A DNA stretch of 7,517 nucleotides, taken from positions 1-7,517 of the forward strand of contig SLIH01000166.1 in the NCBI GenBank assembly GCA_007135745.1, in the 5' to 3' direction. The stretch is from Halomonas sp. (GTDB taxonomy: Bacteria > Pseudomonadota > Gammaproteobacteria > Pseudomonadales > Oleiphilaceae). The notes under the pieces are model-generated. The model made no database searches, was not told where the DNA came from, and worked only from the letters and a program-made list of their open reading frames with translations. Positions 1 through 4,922 of this stretch are shown here, piece after piece (position 1 is the first letter of the stretch; each line of letters begins with the position of its first letter). The position numbers and the translations under genes were made by a program.

Positions 1-296
1 ACCGTGACTTTGTCGCTGTTGCTGCTGCACTGATTTTTCTCTGGGGCCTGGGTGCCGCTGCGGGCCCCCTTTTGGGTGGCTGGATCCTCGCTCGGACACC
101 CCCTGGTGGACTCTTTATCTACATGGGGGTAATCAGTGCTCTGGTTATGCTGGCCGCCATTCCTTTCCGGCATCAGGTATTCCGGATTCGCAATCCGTTC
201 CGGATGGTAACCCGCCATACGTCCGTGCTGGCGGGTCTTGACCCACGGTCTGAGGACCGGGAAGTGGATGAGGGGACACCTGAGTGGTACCGGTAA
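1..296 (+). CDS. MFS-type transporter, C-terminal fragment (5' end outside window)
   Basis: Partial gene: the frame is open from base 3 to the TAA at 294-296, giving 97 visible residues, so the start lies upstream of the window. The visible part has two hydrophobic segments. The first runs from about residue 4 to 28 and contains the Gly/Ala-rich stretch GLGAAAGPLLGGW, typical of late transmembrane helices in major facilitator transporters. The second is about residues 35-55 (FIYMGVISALVMLAAIPF). A cytoplasmic, charged tail of about 40 residues with HTSVLAGLDPR follows. From memory this tail resembles that of YcaD-like MFS proteins, but the substrate cannot be told. A hairpin terminator begins at the stop codon, so the gene is the last of its transcript. 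Confidence is good for an MFS-like polytopic transporter and low for any subfamily. Confidence 0.7.
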   Translation, partial: RDFVAVAAALIFLWGLGAAAGPLLGGWILARTPPGGLFIYMGVISALVMLAAIPFRHQVFRIRNPFRMVTRHTSVLAGLDPRSEDREVDEGTPEWYR

Positions 297-320
297 GCCT
301 GCGACAGGCGGGCTTTAATT
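295..320 (+). terminator. Rho-independent terminator of the MFS gene
   Basis: An 8-bp stem pairs 295-302 with 308-315 (one G-U pair) around a 5-nt loop, and is followed by the T-rich run TTTAATTGTT. The stem starts inside the stop codon, which is a compact arrangement at the end of the transporter gene. Confidence 0.65.
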
Positions 321-454
321 GTTGCAACCCTTTAATGAATAAGGAAAAAATATTCCGCCTTCGTAGGGCATTATCTTGCCACGTCGTTTGCTGGGGTAAA
401 GCAGTAGCCCGCTGATCAGTATCTTGTGTGAATATGGCCCACATTGTGCGTTAC

Positions 455-490
455 CACTGCAGTGCAGGGTAAGTCCCTGTGTTAATTAAC
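455..490 (+). promoter_or_regulatory. Three tandem palindromes in the leader of the small gene at 514
   Basis: Three inverted repeats lie end to end: CACTGCAGTG at 455-464 (perfect 10-bp palindrome), CAGGG-taagt-CCCTG at 465-479 (5-bp stem, 5-nt loop), and GTTAATTAAC at 481-490 (perfect 10-bp palindrome). The last ends 10 bases before the ribosome binding site. They may be operator sites or a structured leader; I recognise no specific regulator. I found no convincing -35/-10 pair in 321-454, and that stretch holds no supported gene. Confidence 0.4.
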
Positions 491-513
491 TTTCTGCAAT
501 AAGGAGAGGCATT

Positions 514-813
514 ATGATGGGCGCAATTGGAGGTAGTCCTCAGCCTATGCCGGATCGCCAGCAGCAAGCGCCGGGGATGCCGGGAGCGCAGGGCCAGGGC
601 GGTTTTCCCCCGCCCGGGGGCGGCCAGCAACTGGGCCAGCCCGTTGTCAATCAGCCACCGGTTCCAGAGGGCCTGCAGGCCACGATGGATCGCACGGAAT
701 CGGCTATAGAGAAAGTGGCTGAGATGGAGGCCAAAGGCCAGGCAGGCGATGGGCTTGTTGCTGACCGCGACCCGACGGGGCGTCTGGGCGGTAACATTGA
801 TATGCTCGCCTGA
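514..813 (+). CDS. Small Pro/Gln/Gly-rich hypothetical protein
   Basis: This is a 99-residue protein I do not recognise. Residues about 7-50 are low complexity and probably disordered, rich in Pro, Gln and Gly, with segments such as PMPDRQQQAPGMPG and FPPPGGGQQLGQP. Residues about 52-77 (GLQATMDRTESAIEKVAEMEAK) look like an amphipathic helix, and the end is GRLGGNIDMLA. There is no signal peptide or membrane segment, so it is probably cytoplasmic. A strong ribosome binding site, AAGGAG at 501-506, sits 7 nt before the ATG at 514; a second ATG at 517 is also possible but less well spaced. The gene stands alone between two hairpins and faces the minus-strand gene ending at 888. A longer minus-strand frame over the same bases is judged a shadow because only this strand has a good ribosome binding site and a matching terminator. 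Confidence 0.65.
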   Translation: MMGAIGGSPQPMPDRQQQAPGMPGAQGQGGFPPPGGGQQLGQPVVNQPPVPEGLQATMDRTESAIEKVAEMEAKGQAGDGLVADRDPTGRLGGNIDMLA

Positions 814-827
814 CGCCCATGGCCCAG

Positions 828-867
828 GTGCCGTGTCATCGTGGCTTGTGGTGGCACGGCACTTTCC
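828..867 (+). terminator. Hairpin between the convergent genes ending at 813 and 888
   Basis: A perfect 8-bp stem, GTGCCGTG at 828-835 and CACGGCAC at 855-862, encloses a 19-nt loop and is followed on + by TTTCC. It begins 15 nt after the stop of the small gene. The T-run is short, so termination may be partial; on the minus strand no T-run follows the stem. Confidence 0.45.
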
Positions 868-887
868 ATCGTTCGACACAAAAGAGG

Positions 888-1478
888 TCAGCTGGCCTCG
901 GGTTCGCTCCGATCGGCTCCGTCGTGAGCCAGTCGCTGTTGGGCCTCGGCGTAGGTCAGCGAATCAATACCTGATTTCTGCATGGAAGCACGCAGCGAGT
1001 GTGCCAGGGCGAACGCATAGACTCGCTGGTAGAAAGGCATCTTCTGCTGATAGCGCGGCAGTGCCTCCTCAACGGTTTCTGCTTCCTCCATGGCCCGGTC
1101 AAAGGCGTCCCAGCGCTCTTCAAGAAAAGCCATCAGTTGGGGGTCCGAGGAGGCTTCTTCGCACATCTGCAGGGTCCAGGTCATATCCGCATGCAGCTGG
1201 CATTCCCCAATGAATCGCCCATAGACGTCGTCGTGCCATTCGTCTGGGCCAATGGGGGAGAGCCAGAAACGACCTTCCTTCTGATAAAGCCAGTACGTGC
1301 TGCCGGGAACCGGTTTGAACTTGAACTCACTCTCAAGCACGAACAGCGATGTGAACAGTTCCAGCGAGATCTGCTGGATCTGTTTGGGTTGGGCCATGAC
1401 GGCCGGCGCCCGACTTTCCTCGAGGATGGCCAGTACCGGGACCAGCCCTTTGCCTTGCGGATTTGGGTTCTTTGGCAT
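888..1478 (-). CDS. DUF2452-type conserved protein of unknown function
   Basis: This is a 196-residue soluble protein with no signal peptide or membrane segment. The N-terminus PKNPNPQGKGLVPVL, the block QISLELFTSLFVLESEFKFKP, the aromatic stretch GSTYWLYQKEGRFWLSP and the C-terminal PFYQRVYAFALAHSLRASMQKSG match my memory of the DUF2452 family of gammaproteobacteria, whose function is unknown. The length fits that family. The start is the ATG at 1478, because the conserved NPNPQGKGLVPVL motif follows at once. It has no visible ribosome binding site of its own. The nearest Shine-Dalgarno match is a perfect one about 50 nt upstream that serves a possible 10-codon leader ending 6 nt before this start. 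The gene lies 99 bp downstream of the YfaZ-type gene on the same strand and may be co-transcribed with it through a hairpin. Confidence 0.8.
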   Translation of the reverse strand: MPKNPNPQGKGLVPVLAILEESRAPAVMAQPKQIQQISLELFTSLFVLESEFKFKPVPGSTYWLYQKEGRFWLSPIGPDEWHDDVYGRFIGECQLHADMTWTLQMCEEASSDPQLMAFLEERWDAFDRAMEEAETVEEALPRYQQKMPFYQRVYAFALAHSLRASMQKSGIDSLTYAEAQQRLAHDGADRSEPEAS

Positions 1479-1484
1479 AGACCG

Positions 1485-1517
1485 TTACTGCTTCAAGTGG
1501 GTGGAGAAAGATAACAC
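1485..1517 (-). CDS. Possible 10-codon leader peptide upstream of the DUF2452 gene
   Basis: On the minus strand a perfect Shine-Dalgarno sequence, TAAGGAGG (1534 to 1527), lies 9 nt before a GTG at 1517. This opens a 10-codon frame, VLSFSTHLKQ, ending in TAA at 1487-1485. The stop is 6 nt before the ATG of the next gene at 1478, which has no Shine-Dalgarno of its own. The arrangement would allow translational coupling or leader-type control. The call rests only on spacing and the perfect ribosome binding site; it could be chance. Confidence 0.3.
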   Translation of the reverse strand: MLSFSTHLKQ

Positions 1518-1519
1518 AG

Positions 1520-1546
1520 AGCCCTGCCTCCTTAAATCGCAGGGCT
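1520..1546 (-). promoter_or_regulatory. Hairpin with Shine-Dalgarno in its loop, yfaZ/DUF2452 spacer
   Basis: A perfect 8-bp stem pairs AGCCCTGC at 1520-1527 with GCAGGGCT at 1539-1546 around an 11-nt loop. Read on minus, the loop and the base of the descending arm contain TAAGGAGG. No solid T-run follows on minus (CTGTGTTATCTTT), so it is only a weak terminator for the YfaZ-type gene. It could instead control access to the ribosome binding site. Confidence 0.4.
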
Positions 1547-1577
1547 TCCAGGTTTACGAAACGCAGAGGCGAGGGGA

Positions 1578-2327
1578 TCAGAAGGCGATGCGAAAGCCGG
1601 CGGTCGCTTCCTCATACTGGTTGGTGCTGAGCCCTGTGTCATTGGTGCGTCCCGCTCGCCAGTTGATGCCAATGTCGACATAGCGGTGGACGAGAATGCG
1701 AAGGTCCGCATGCCACTCGTACTCCAGCAGAGCGTCCGCGTCCCAGTCGGTGCTGAGGTGTTCCGGCATAAGGTCCACGCCTGCGGACAGCCGCACCCGA
1801 TTGGCGATAACATAGGCCAGATCGAGTGTTGCGCCCAATCCATACCGGTCCAGGAGCAAATCGGATTTGTTGCGATAGAGAAAGGCGCCAAACCCGAAAC
1901 CCTCCCCGGTATTGCGATCATGGCCCTCGGCATAGATACCAAGGCGGGTGGAGCGATACCGGTTTTCCAGCGAAGAAGGTAGATCGTTTGAGCCCGAGCG
2001 AATGCCTCCCCGGTCGACGGTTTCAAAATGCCCCAGATAAAGGTAGCCCATTCCGGTTTCCAGTCGCCCGCCGAAACCGGCCCTCACGTGCCGGGCTTCA
2101 TCATCATTGCCATACAGCTCCAGAACCAGCCCGCCTTCTTCGGTAACATCGACGTCGTTTCCGGTATCGCGTGCCTGGCGCTGTGCGGTTGCCTGCTGTT
2201 GCTCAGGCGCTTCCTGGGGCTGCTGCCGCTGTTGCTGCTGAGAGGGAGATGTCATCTCCTGTGCCAATACGGGCAGAGGAGAGGCCAGCAGCGTCACGAT
2301 AAGAGTGAAAGGGATTTCAGGGCGCAT
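1578..2327 (-). CDS. YfaZ-family outer-membrane beta-barrel protein
   Basis: This is a 249-residue protein with a clear signal peptide (residues 1-22, hydrophobic core FTLIVTLLASPLPVLA, likely cut after VLA22). A Gln-rich linker of about residues 29-51 (QQQQRQQPQ, EQQQATAQRQ) follows. From about residue 65 on there are alternating amphipathic strands, and the chain ends in a C-terminal Phe (GFRIAF), the usual signal for the BAM insertion machinery. The pattern GLVLELYGNDD, GFGGRLETGMGYLYLGHFE, LGIYAEGHDRN and FGFGAFLYRN fits the YfaZ family of small barrels, whose role is not established. The start is fixed by an in-frame TGA at 2333-2331, two codons upstream of the ATG at 2327; an AGGA lies 10 nt before it. 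The Gln-rich linker looks like an accessory insertion relative to E. coli YfaZ as I remember it. It may share a transcript with the DUF2452 gene. Confidence 0.75.
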   Translation of the reverse strand: MRPEIPFTLIVTLLASPLPVLAQEMTSPSQQQQRQQPQEAPEQQQATAQRQARDTGNDVDVTEEGGLVLELYGNDDEARHVRAGFGGRLETGMGYLYLGHFETVDRGGIRSGSNDLPSSLENRYRSTRLGIYAEGHDRNTGEGFGFGAFLYRNKSDLLLDRYGLGATLDLAYVIANRVRLSAGVDLMPEHLSTDWDADALLEYEWHADLRILVHRYVDIGINWRAGRTNDTGLSTNQYEEATAGFRIAF

Positions 2328-2365
2328 AAATCATCAATCCTGAGGCGAGGTTTCATGAGCGCCTG

Positions 2366-2394
2366 ATGATGATCGCGATTGTGGTTTTTGGCAA
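2366..2394 (-). promoter_or_regulatory. Candidate sigma-70 promoter for the YfaZ-type gene
   Basis: On minus, TTGCCA (2394-2389, 5 of 6 to the -35 consensus) is followed after exactly 17 nt by CATCAT (2371-2366, 4 of 6 to the -10). It would give a leader of about 30 nt before the ATG at 2327. Prediction by eye only. Confidence 0.3.
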
Positions 2395-2408
2395 GAGAAA
2401 CAATGGAG

Positions 2409-2428
2409 GGGAGGCCCAACGGCCTCCC
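2409..2428 (-). terminator. Hairpin terminator of the DUF1269-like gene
   Basis: A perfect 8-bp GC-rich stem pairs GGGAGGCC at 2409-2416 with GGCCTCCC at 2421-2428 and is closed by a 4-nt loop. It lies 16 nt downstream of the stop at 2445. On the minus strand it is followed by CTCCATTGTTTCTCTT, moderately T-rich, so it probably separates this gene from the YfaZ-type gene. Confidence 0.55.
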
Positions 2429-2444
2429 TGTCAGGGTTAATATT

Positions 2445-2984
2445 TCAGGTCACGTGGAAGCGCCCATCAGACTCAACGAAGGGATTATTGTAGGAAGAGT
2501 CCTCACCCTGCAGCTCGGCTTCAGGATGGTTTTCGGCCATCAGACGCTTCATGGTCTCTTCATCCTCGCGGTAAACATCCACCATGACCAGGTGACGACC
2601 CTTTTCGACCGCATCGTGGAACTTCCTTATCCGGTAGTTTTCCGCAGTGATACCACCAAATCCGGCCAGGAAGGCCCCCATGCCTGTTGCGAATAGAAAT
2701 AGCGCCACCCAGGCTGCTGTGGGCAGCTGTAGAACGCCTACGAACAGGTTGGTGATAATGAAAGCACCCGCAAAGAGGGCACCAGCGATTGCTCCACGCT
2801 CAGTGAAGCGCGCCAAATCGGTACGATCCAGAATTGACGCGGAATGCACATGACGTGTGTAAAGGCCCGCTTCATTCTTGCTCAGCACATGGAATCGCCA
2901 GTCGCTGACACCATGCTCGTGAAGGTCTTCGGAAATCTCTTCCAGGCTATCCAGCTCGTCGACAAGATAGAAAAGGCGTTTCAT
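2445..2984 (-). CDS. Two-TM membrane protein, DUF1269-like (general-stress type)
   Basis: This is a 179-residue protein from the ATG at 2984. It has an N-terminal alpha/beta domain (MKRLFYLVDELDSLEEISEDL, then WRFHVLSKNEAGL). Two glycine-rich membrane segments follow, about residues 65-88 (GAIAGALFAGAFIITNLFVG) and 92-114 (AWVALFLFATGMGAFLAGF). A C-terminal domain follows with LVMVDVYREDEETMKRLM and HPEAELQGED. This layout resembles Pseudomonas-type conserved membrane proteins sometimes filed under DUF1269; the exact family number is from memory. An alternative GTG start at 2990 is rejected because it would lie only 2 nt from GGAGG, while the ATG lies 8 nt from it. The role is unknown; similar proteins are often linked to stress, but nothing here proves that. 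It is probably a single-gene transcript, with its own candidate promoter and terminator. Confidence 0.7.
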   Translation of the reverse strand: MKRLFYLVDELDSLEEISEDLHEHGVSDWRFHVLSKNEAGLYTRHVHSASILDRTDLARFTERGAIAGALFAGAFIITNLFVGVLQLPTAAWVALFLFATGMGAFLAGFGGITAENYRIRKFHDAVEKGRHLVMVDVYREDEETMKRLMAENHPEAELQGEDSSYNNPFVESDGRFHVT

Positions 2985-2992
2985 GGGCACAA

Positions 2993-2997
2993 CCTCC
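2993..2997 (-). promoter_or_regulatory. Ribosome binding site that fixes the start at 2984
   Basis: GGAGG on the minus strand lies 8 nt before the ATG at 2984 and only 2 nt before the in-frame GTG at 2990. The ATG is therefore the start. Confidence 0.7.
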
Positions 2998-3026
2998 GCT
3001 CTTTTTTGTTGTGATCAGAGTGAGAC

Positions 3027-3039
3027 GTGACTTCGTCAC
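3027..3039 (-). repeat. Short inverted repeat in the leader of the DUF1269-like gene
   Basis: GTGAC at 3027-3031 and GTCAC at 3035-3039 form a 5-bp stem with a 3-nt loop. With a second stem at 3065-3086 it makes the roughly 120-nt leader between the candidate promoter and the start structured. It may be an operator or an RNA hairpin. Confidence 0.3.
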
Positions 3040-3064
3040 TTATGGCCCTGCAGCGATTGAACAG

Positions 3065-3086
3065 CCAGACGCTGTAGCGCCTCTGG
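3065..3086 (-). repeat. Bulged hairpin in the leader of the DUF1269-like gene
   Basis: CCAGA at 3065-3069 pairs with TCTGG at 3082-3086, and inside it CGC at 3070-3072 pairs with GCG at 3077-3079, leaving a 2-nt bulge and a 4-nt loop. Neither strand has a T-run on the terminator side, so it is not called a terminator. Confidence 0.35.
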
Positions 3087-3111
3087 TTAAAAAATGCACA
3101 CCATTATCTTG

Positions 3112-3140
3112 AGTATGGATTGTGATCCTGAATTGATCAA
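3112..3140 (-). promoter_or_regulatory. Candidate promoter for the DUF1269-like gene
   Basis: On minus, TTGATC (3140-3135) is followed after 17 nt by CATACT (3117-3112), each 4 of 6 to the sigma-70 consensus. It would give a leader of about 120 nt. The rest of the 265-bp gap at 2985-3249 holds no gene that I can support. Confidence 0.3.
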
Positions 3141-3212
3141 ATATTAGAAATGAAACTATATGCAGAAAGCAGGAGAGTCAGGTGTCCGTTGACAGCGAAC
3201 ACCTCCGGATTC

Positions 3213-3231
3213 GGGGCACTGGCGTGGCCCC
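3213..3231 (-). terminator. Possible weak terminator after the DUF3365 gene
   Basis: On minus, GGGG and CAC (separated by a bulged C) pair with GTG and CCCC around a 4-nt loop, 18 nt after the stop at 3250. No T-run follows, so an intrinsic terminator is doubtful. A second, imperfect inverted repeat (AGGTGT at 3180-3185, ACACCT at 3199-3204) lies just beyond. Confidence 0.3.
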
Positions 3232-3249
3232 ACTTGATCAGGGCCAGGG

Positions 3250-3846
3250 TCAGGGCTTGCTCATGTCCTGTATTACGGAAAAGGCGCCACGCAGGTCACC
3301 CACTTCGTAGCCCACGGCATCGTCGTGCGGGTACTCGCTGCGAAGTTGCTCCTTGATGGCGTCAGGTTGCTTCTCCGGTGCGCCATGGCAACTGAGGCAT
3401 TGTTCCTGCACGCCTATGCCGCGCATGTACCGAAAATAGCGACGGTTGCCGGCATCCTGCACTTCGGCCCGCTCCAGTTCCGCAATGGGAGTGCCCTCGG
3501 CCCGCTGCTTGAGGAAATCTTCCAGTACCTGGACTTCGTAGCCGTCCGGCATACCCAGAAGCGGGTTCCGTACGCGGGTGCCGACTCGAGTAACCTGCCA
3601 ACCGGTTTCCCGGGAAAGTCGGGACTTGATATTCGGTGCCTCGTCCCGGCAAACGCGGATGGCTTCGGCGGGGCCGCCATTCTTCATGGCTTTCTGCAGT
3701 TCGGTGGACAGTTCGTCAAAAAGCGTTTGGGTTACTGCCCTTGCTTCCTCTTTACGCTCTGTCAGTCCTTCGTCCAGGCCGTTTGCTGCCCCGCTGGCAG
3801 AGATGGAGAGAATGACGGTAATCAGCAGTGGTTTGAAGCGGGTCAT
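3250..3846 (-). CDS. Secreted single-heme c-type protein, DUF3365/Tll0287-like
   Basis: This is a 198-residue protein with a signal peptide (KPLLITVILSISASGAANG, residues about 5-23), so it is exported to the periplasm. A single heme-c site, CLSCH at Cys150-Cys153-His154, supplies the covalent attachment cysteines and the proximal His. The upstream blocks AIRVCRDEAPNI (Cys66) and RVGTRVRNPLLGMPDGYEVQVLEDF match the DUF3365 (Tll0287-like) domain, found alone or as the sensory part of signalling proteins. No kinase, cyclase or other output domain is attached here, and there is no second membrane segment. GAGGAG lies 5 nt before the ATG at 3846. The gene follows the ArsR-type regulator by 61 bp on the same strand with no evident terminator between them, so the two probably form an operon. 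It may be a periplasmic redox or ligand-binding partner. Substrate and electron partner are unknown. Confidence 0.8.
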   Translation of the reverse strand: MTRFKPLLITVILSISASGAANGLDEGLTERKEEARAVTQTLFDELSTELQKAMKNGGPAEAIRVCRDEAPNIKSRLSRETGWQVTRVGTRVRNPLLGMPDGYEVQVLEDFLKQRAEGTPIAELERAEVQDAGNRRYFRYMRGIGVQEQCLSCHGAPEKQPDAIKEQLRSEYPHDDAVGYEVGDLRGAFSVIQDMSKP

Positions 3847-3907
3847 GACGTGCTCCTCGTTTAGCGCTTTTGTTGCGTTGGCTCCAAATGGGGGTAAGTG
3901 CGCTCTG

Positions 3908-4258
3908 TCAGTCTGAGTCAGGGGCGGCGCAGTACAGTTGATAGATATGGGACATCAACTCCACGATTCGGGGATCAGCAATGCGGTAAAAAACAGTCTG
4001 ACCTTCCTTGCGTGTGGTGACGGTTTTTTCGCGCCTAAGCCGAGCGAGGTGCTGAGACAGCGCTGACTGGCTCAGCGGAACCTGTTCGTTGATTACGCTC
4101 ACCTGCTTCTCACCCTCCACCAGTGAGCAGAGAATCATCAGACGATTAGCGTTGGCAATGGACTTGAGAACCTCGGCTACTTCGCCAGCGTGCTCTGTCA
4201 TTTCCTCTGGGGGGAGAAGCCCGGCGTGAGCGGGTTGTTGGTTTGATGGTGACGACAT
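3908..4258 (-). CDS. ArsR-family regulator of the BigR/SqrR/YgaV persulfide-sensor type
   Basis: This is a 116-residue winged-helix repressor. VAEVLKSIANANRLMILCSLVEGE (residues about 27-50) and LSQSALSQHLARLRREKTVTTRKEGQTVFYRI (62-93) are the ArsR helix-turn-helix and wing. It has two cysteines, Cys44 in ILCSLVEGE and Cys110 in YQLYCAAP, 66 residues apart. From memory this is the same separation as the redox pair of BigR (Cys42/Cys108) and SqrR (Cys41/Cys107), which bridge upon exposure to persulfide and release DNA. The CXC metal site of classic ArsR is absent. AGGA lies 8 nt before the ATG at 4258. The gene is divergent from the YgaP-type gene across 80 bp rich in inverted repeats, so it probably controls both itself and that neighbour. 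Confidence is high for the ArsR fold and good for the two-Cys subgroup. The inducer is inferred. Confidence 0.85.
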   Translation of the reverse strand: MSSPSNQQPAHAGLLPPEEMTEHAGEVAEVLKSIANANRLMILCSLVEGEKQVSVINEQVPLSQSALSQHLARLRREKTVTTRKEGQTVFYRIADPRIVELMSHIYQLYCAAPDSD

Positions 4259-4280
4259 TCTTTTTTCCTGTTTTATTTTA

Positions 4281-4321
4281 CTGCATTAGTATATTAGCAT
4301 AAGCTAAATGCAGCGCTAATG
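4281..4321. promoter_or_regulatory. Divergent operator/promoter region with ATTAG half-sites
   Basis: The 80-bp spacer between the divergent genes is AT-rich and holds overlapping inverted repeats: CTGCATT at 4281-4287 with AATGCAG at 4307-4313; TTAGC at 4294-4298 with GCTAA at 4303-4307; CATTAG at 4284-4289 with CTAATG at 4316-4321. In effect there are two ATTAG half-sites on one side and two CTAA(T) half-sites on the other. Such elements are what ArsR-family dimers bind. A TATATT (4290-4295, +) and a TATACT (4293-4288, -) inside the repeats could be the -10 boxes of the two genes, so a bound repressor would block both, but neither has a good -35. The + gene has GAGGAGG at 4326-4332. Confidence 0.6.
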
Positions 4322-4338
4322 AATCGAGGAGGTTTTCC

Positions 4339-4530
4339 ATGACTGTTAATGATGCACTCAGGCTGATTGCTGGTGTGTTTGTGCTGGCATCCATTCTACT
4401 GGCCCACTACGTCCATCCTGCCTGGTTATTACTGACCGGCTTTGTGGCATTGAACCTTATTCAGTCAGCCTTTTCCAAATGGTGTCCAATGATGACCATT
4501 CTGCGTAAGACCGGGCTGAAAGAAGGCTGA
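4339..4530 (+). CDS. YgaP-type (DUF2892) small membrane protein
   Basis: This is a 63-residue protein with two membrane segments, about residues 6-25 (ALRLIAGVFVLASILLAHYV) and 28-45 (AWLLLTGFVALNLIQSAF). The conserved tail KWCPMMTILRKTGL with Cys49 follows. This is the two-helix domain that forms the C-terminal half of E. coli YgaP, where an N-terminal rhodanese domain handles sulfane sulfur. Here the rhodanese part is absent, as in many stand-alone DUF2892 proteins. GAGGAGG lies 6 nt before the ATG at 4339. In E. coli the regulator YgaV sits next to ygaP; the divergent two-Cys ArsR regulator here reproduces that pairing. It probably forms a membrane dimer and may bind or pass thiol-linked sulfur through Cys49, which is an inference. 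A hairpin directly after the stop suggests a single-gene transcript. Confidence 0.8.
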   Translation: MTVNDALRLIAGVFVLASILLAHYVHPAWLLLTGFVALNLIQSAFSKWCPMMTILRKTGLKEG

Positions 4531-4534
4531 CGGC

Positions 4535-4560
4535 TCTGGCCGCGAAGGAATGCGGCCAGA
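4535..4560 (+). terminator. Hairpin terminator of the YgaP-type gene
   Basis: A perfect 9-bp stem pairs TCTGGCCGC at 4535-4543 with GCGGCCAGA at 4552-4560 around an 8-nt loop, starting 4 nt after the stop codon. Only TTGT follows, so the T-run is weak. Confidence 0.5.
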
Positions 4561-4661
4561 TTGTACTACCCTTTCACCCCCCGAATGGGGGATGCCCGTC
4601 CAAATTCAACACGTGCTAACGTCAAAGACGCTTGGTTGTTTTTTATCCTTTCTTGCCTGTG

Positions 4662-4680
4662 CTGCAACAAAATATTGCAG
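4662..4680. repeat. Perfect inverted repeat CTGCAA-n7-TTGCAG
   Basis: CTGCAA at 4662-4667 and TTGCAG at 4675-4680 form a perfect 6-bp inverted repeat around the AT-rich 7-nt spacer CAAAATA. The size suits a dimeric regulator site, or an RNA hairpin if transcribed. No nearby gene explains it. Confidence 0.35.
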
Positions 4681-4850
4681 GTAACACATTACGGAGACCG
4701 AGGCCGATATGATCCGGCTGGAGGAAGAGGCTGGTTTCTACCGGTTTGAGCAGGAGCGCACTTACGGTGTGCTCTGATCGTATGTGGGATTGCGATCTGC
4801 ATACAGTCGAGTAAGAAAGCAGTTCACGGAAATCAACCATTGAATCTTTT

Positions 4851-4922
4851 ATCCTTTAGCTACTGATTTCTCTGAATTTGCCAGCCAGTTCCCAGCAAAA
4901 GGGTGTCATCAGTCTAAAGGAT
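4851..4922 (+). promoter_or_regulatory. Long imperfect stem in the leader of the acyltransferase gene
   Basis: ATCCTTTAG (4851-4859) pairs with CTAAAGGAT (4914-4922), and ACTGAT (4862-4867) pairs with ATCAGT (4908-4913). This gives 15 bp with one 2-nt bulge (C4860, T4861) and a 40-nt apical region that contains a further TTTGC/GCAAA stem (4877-4881 with 4895-4899). It ends 34 nt before the GTG start at 4957. The 5' arm, extended by T4850, can also pair with the ribosome binding site AAAGGATA at 4944-4951, so the two structures are mutually exclusive. This may be a regulatory leader; I match it to no known riboswitch. Confidence 0.45.

Noticed and set aside
335..415. 26-codon + frame (MNKEKIFRLRRALS...) after the MFS gene
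   Set aside because: There is no ribosome binding site before the ATG and no recognisable product. It is too short to support by itself.
451..879. 142-codon minus-strand frame over the small gene at 514-813
   Set aside because: It has no ribosome binding site, its composition is that of a shadow frame, and the + frame has an excellent site, a matching terminator and sensible spacing.
3121..3145. FNR/Anr-like TTGAT...ATCAA site upstream of the DUF1269-like gene
   Set aside because: TTGATCAA here has no 4-nt spacer, and the next ATCA is at the wrong distance, so the FNR consensus is not met.
3150..3356. 68-codon + frame upstream of and overlapping the DUF3365 gene
   Set aside because: It lacks a clear ribosome binding site and runs antisense into a well supported gene.
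4561..4749. 62-codon + frame in the gap before the acyltransferase
   Set aside because: It uses a non-ATG start without a ribosome binding site and matches no family I know.
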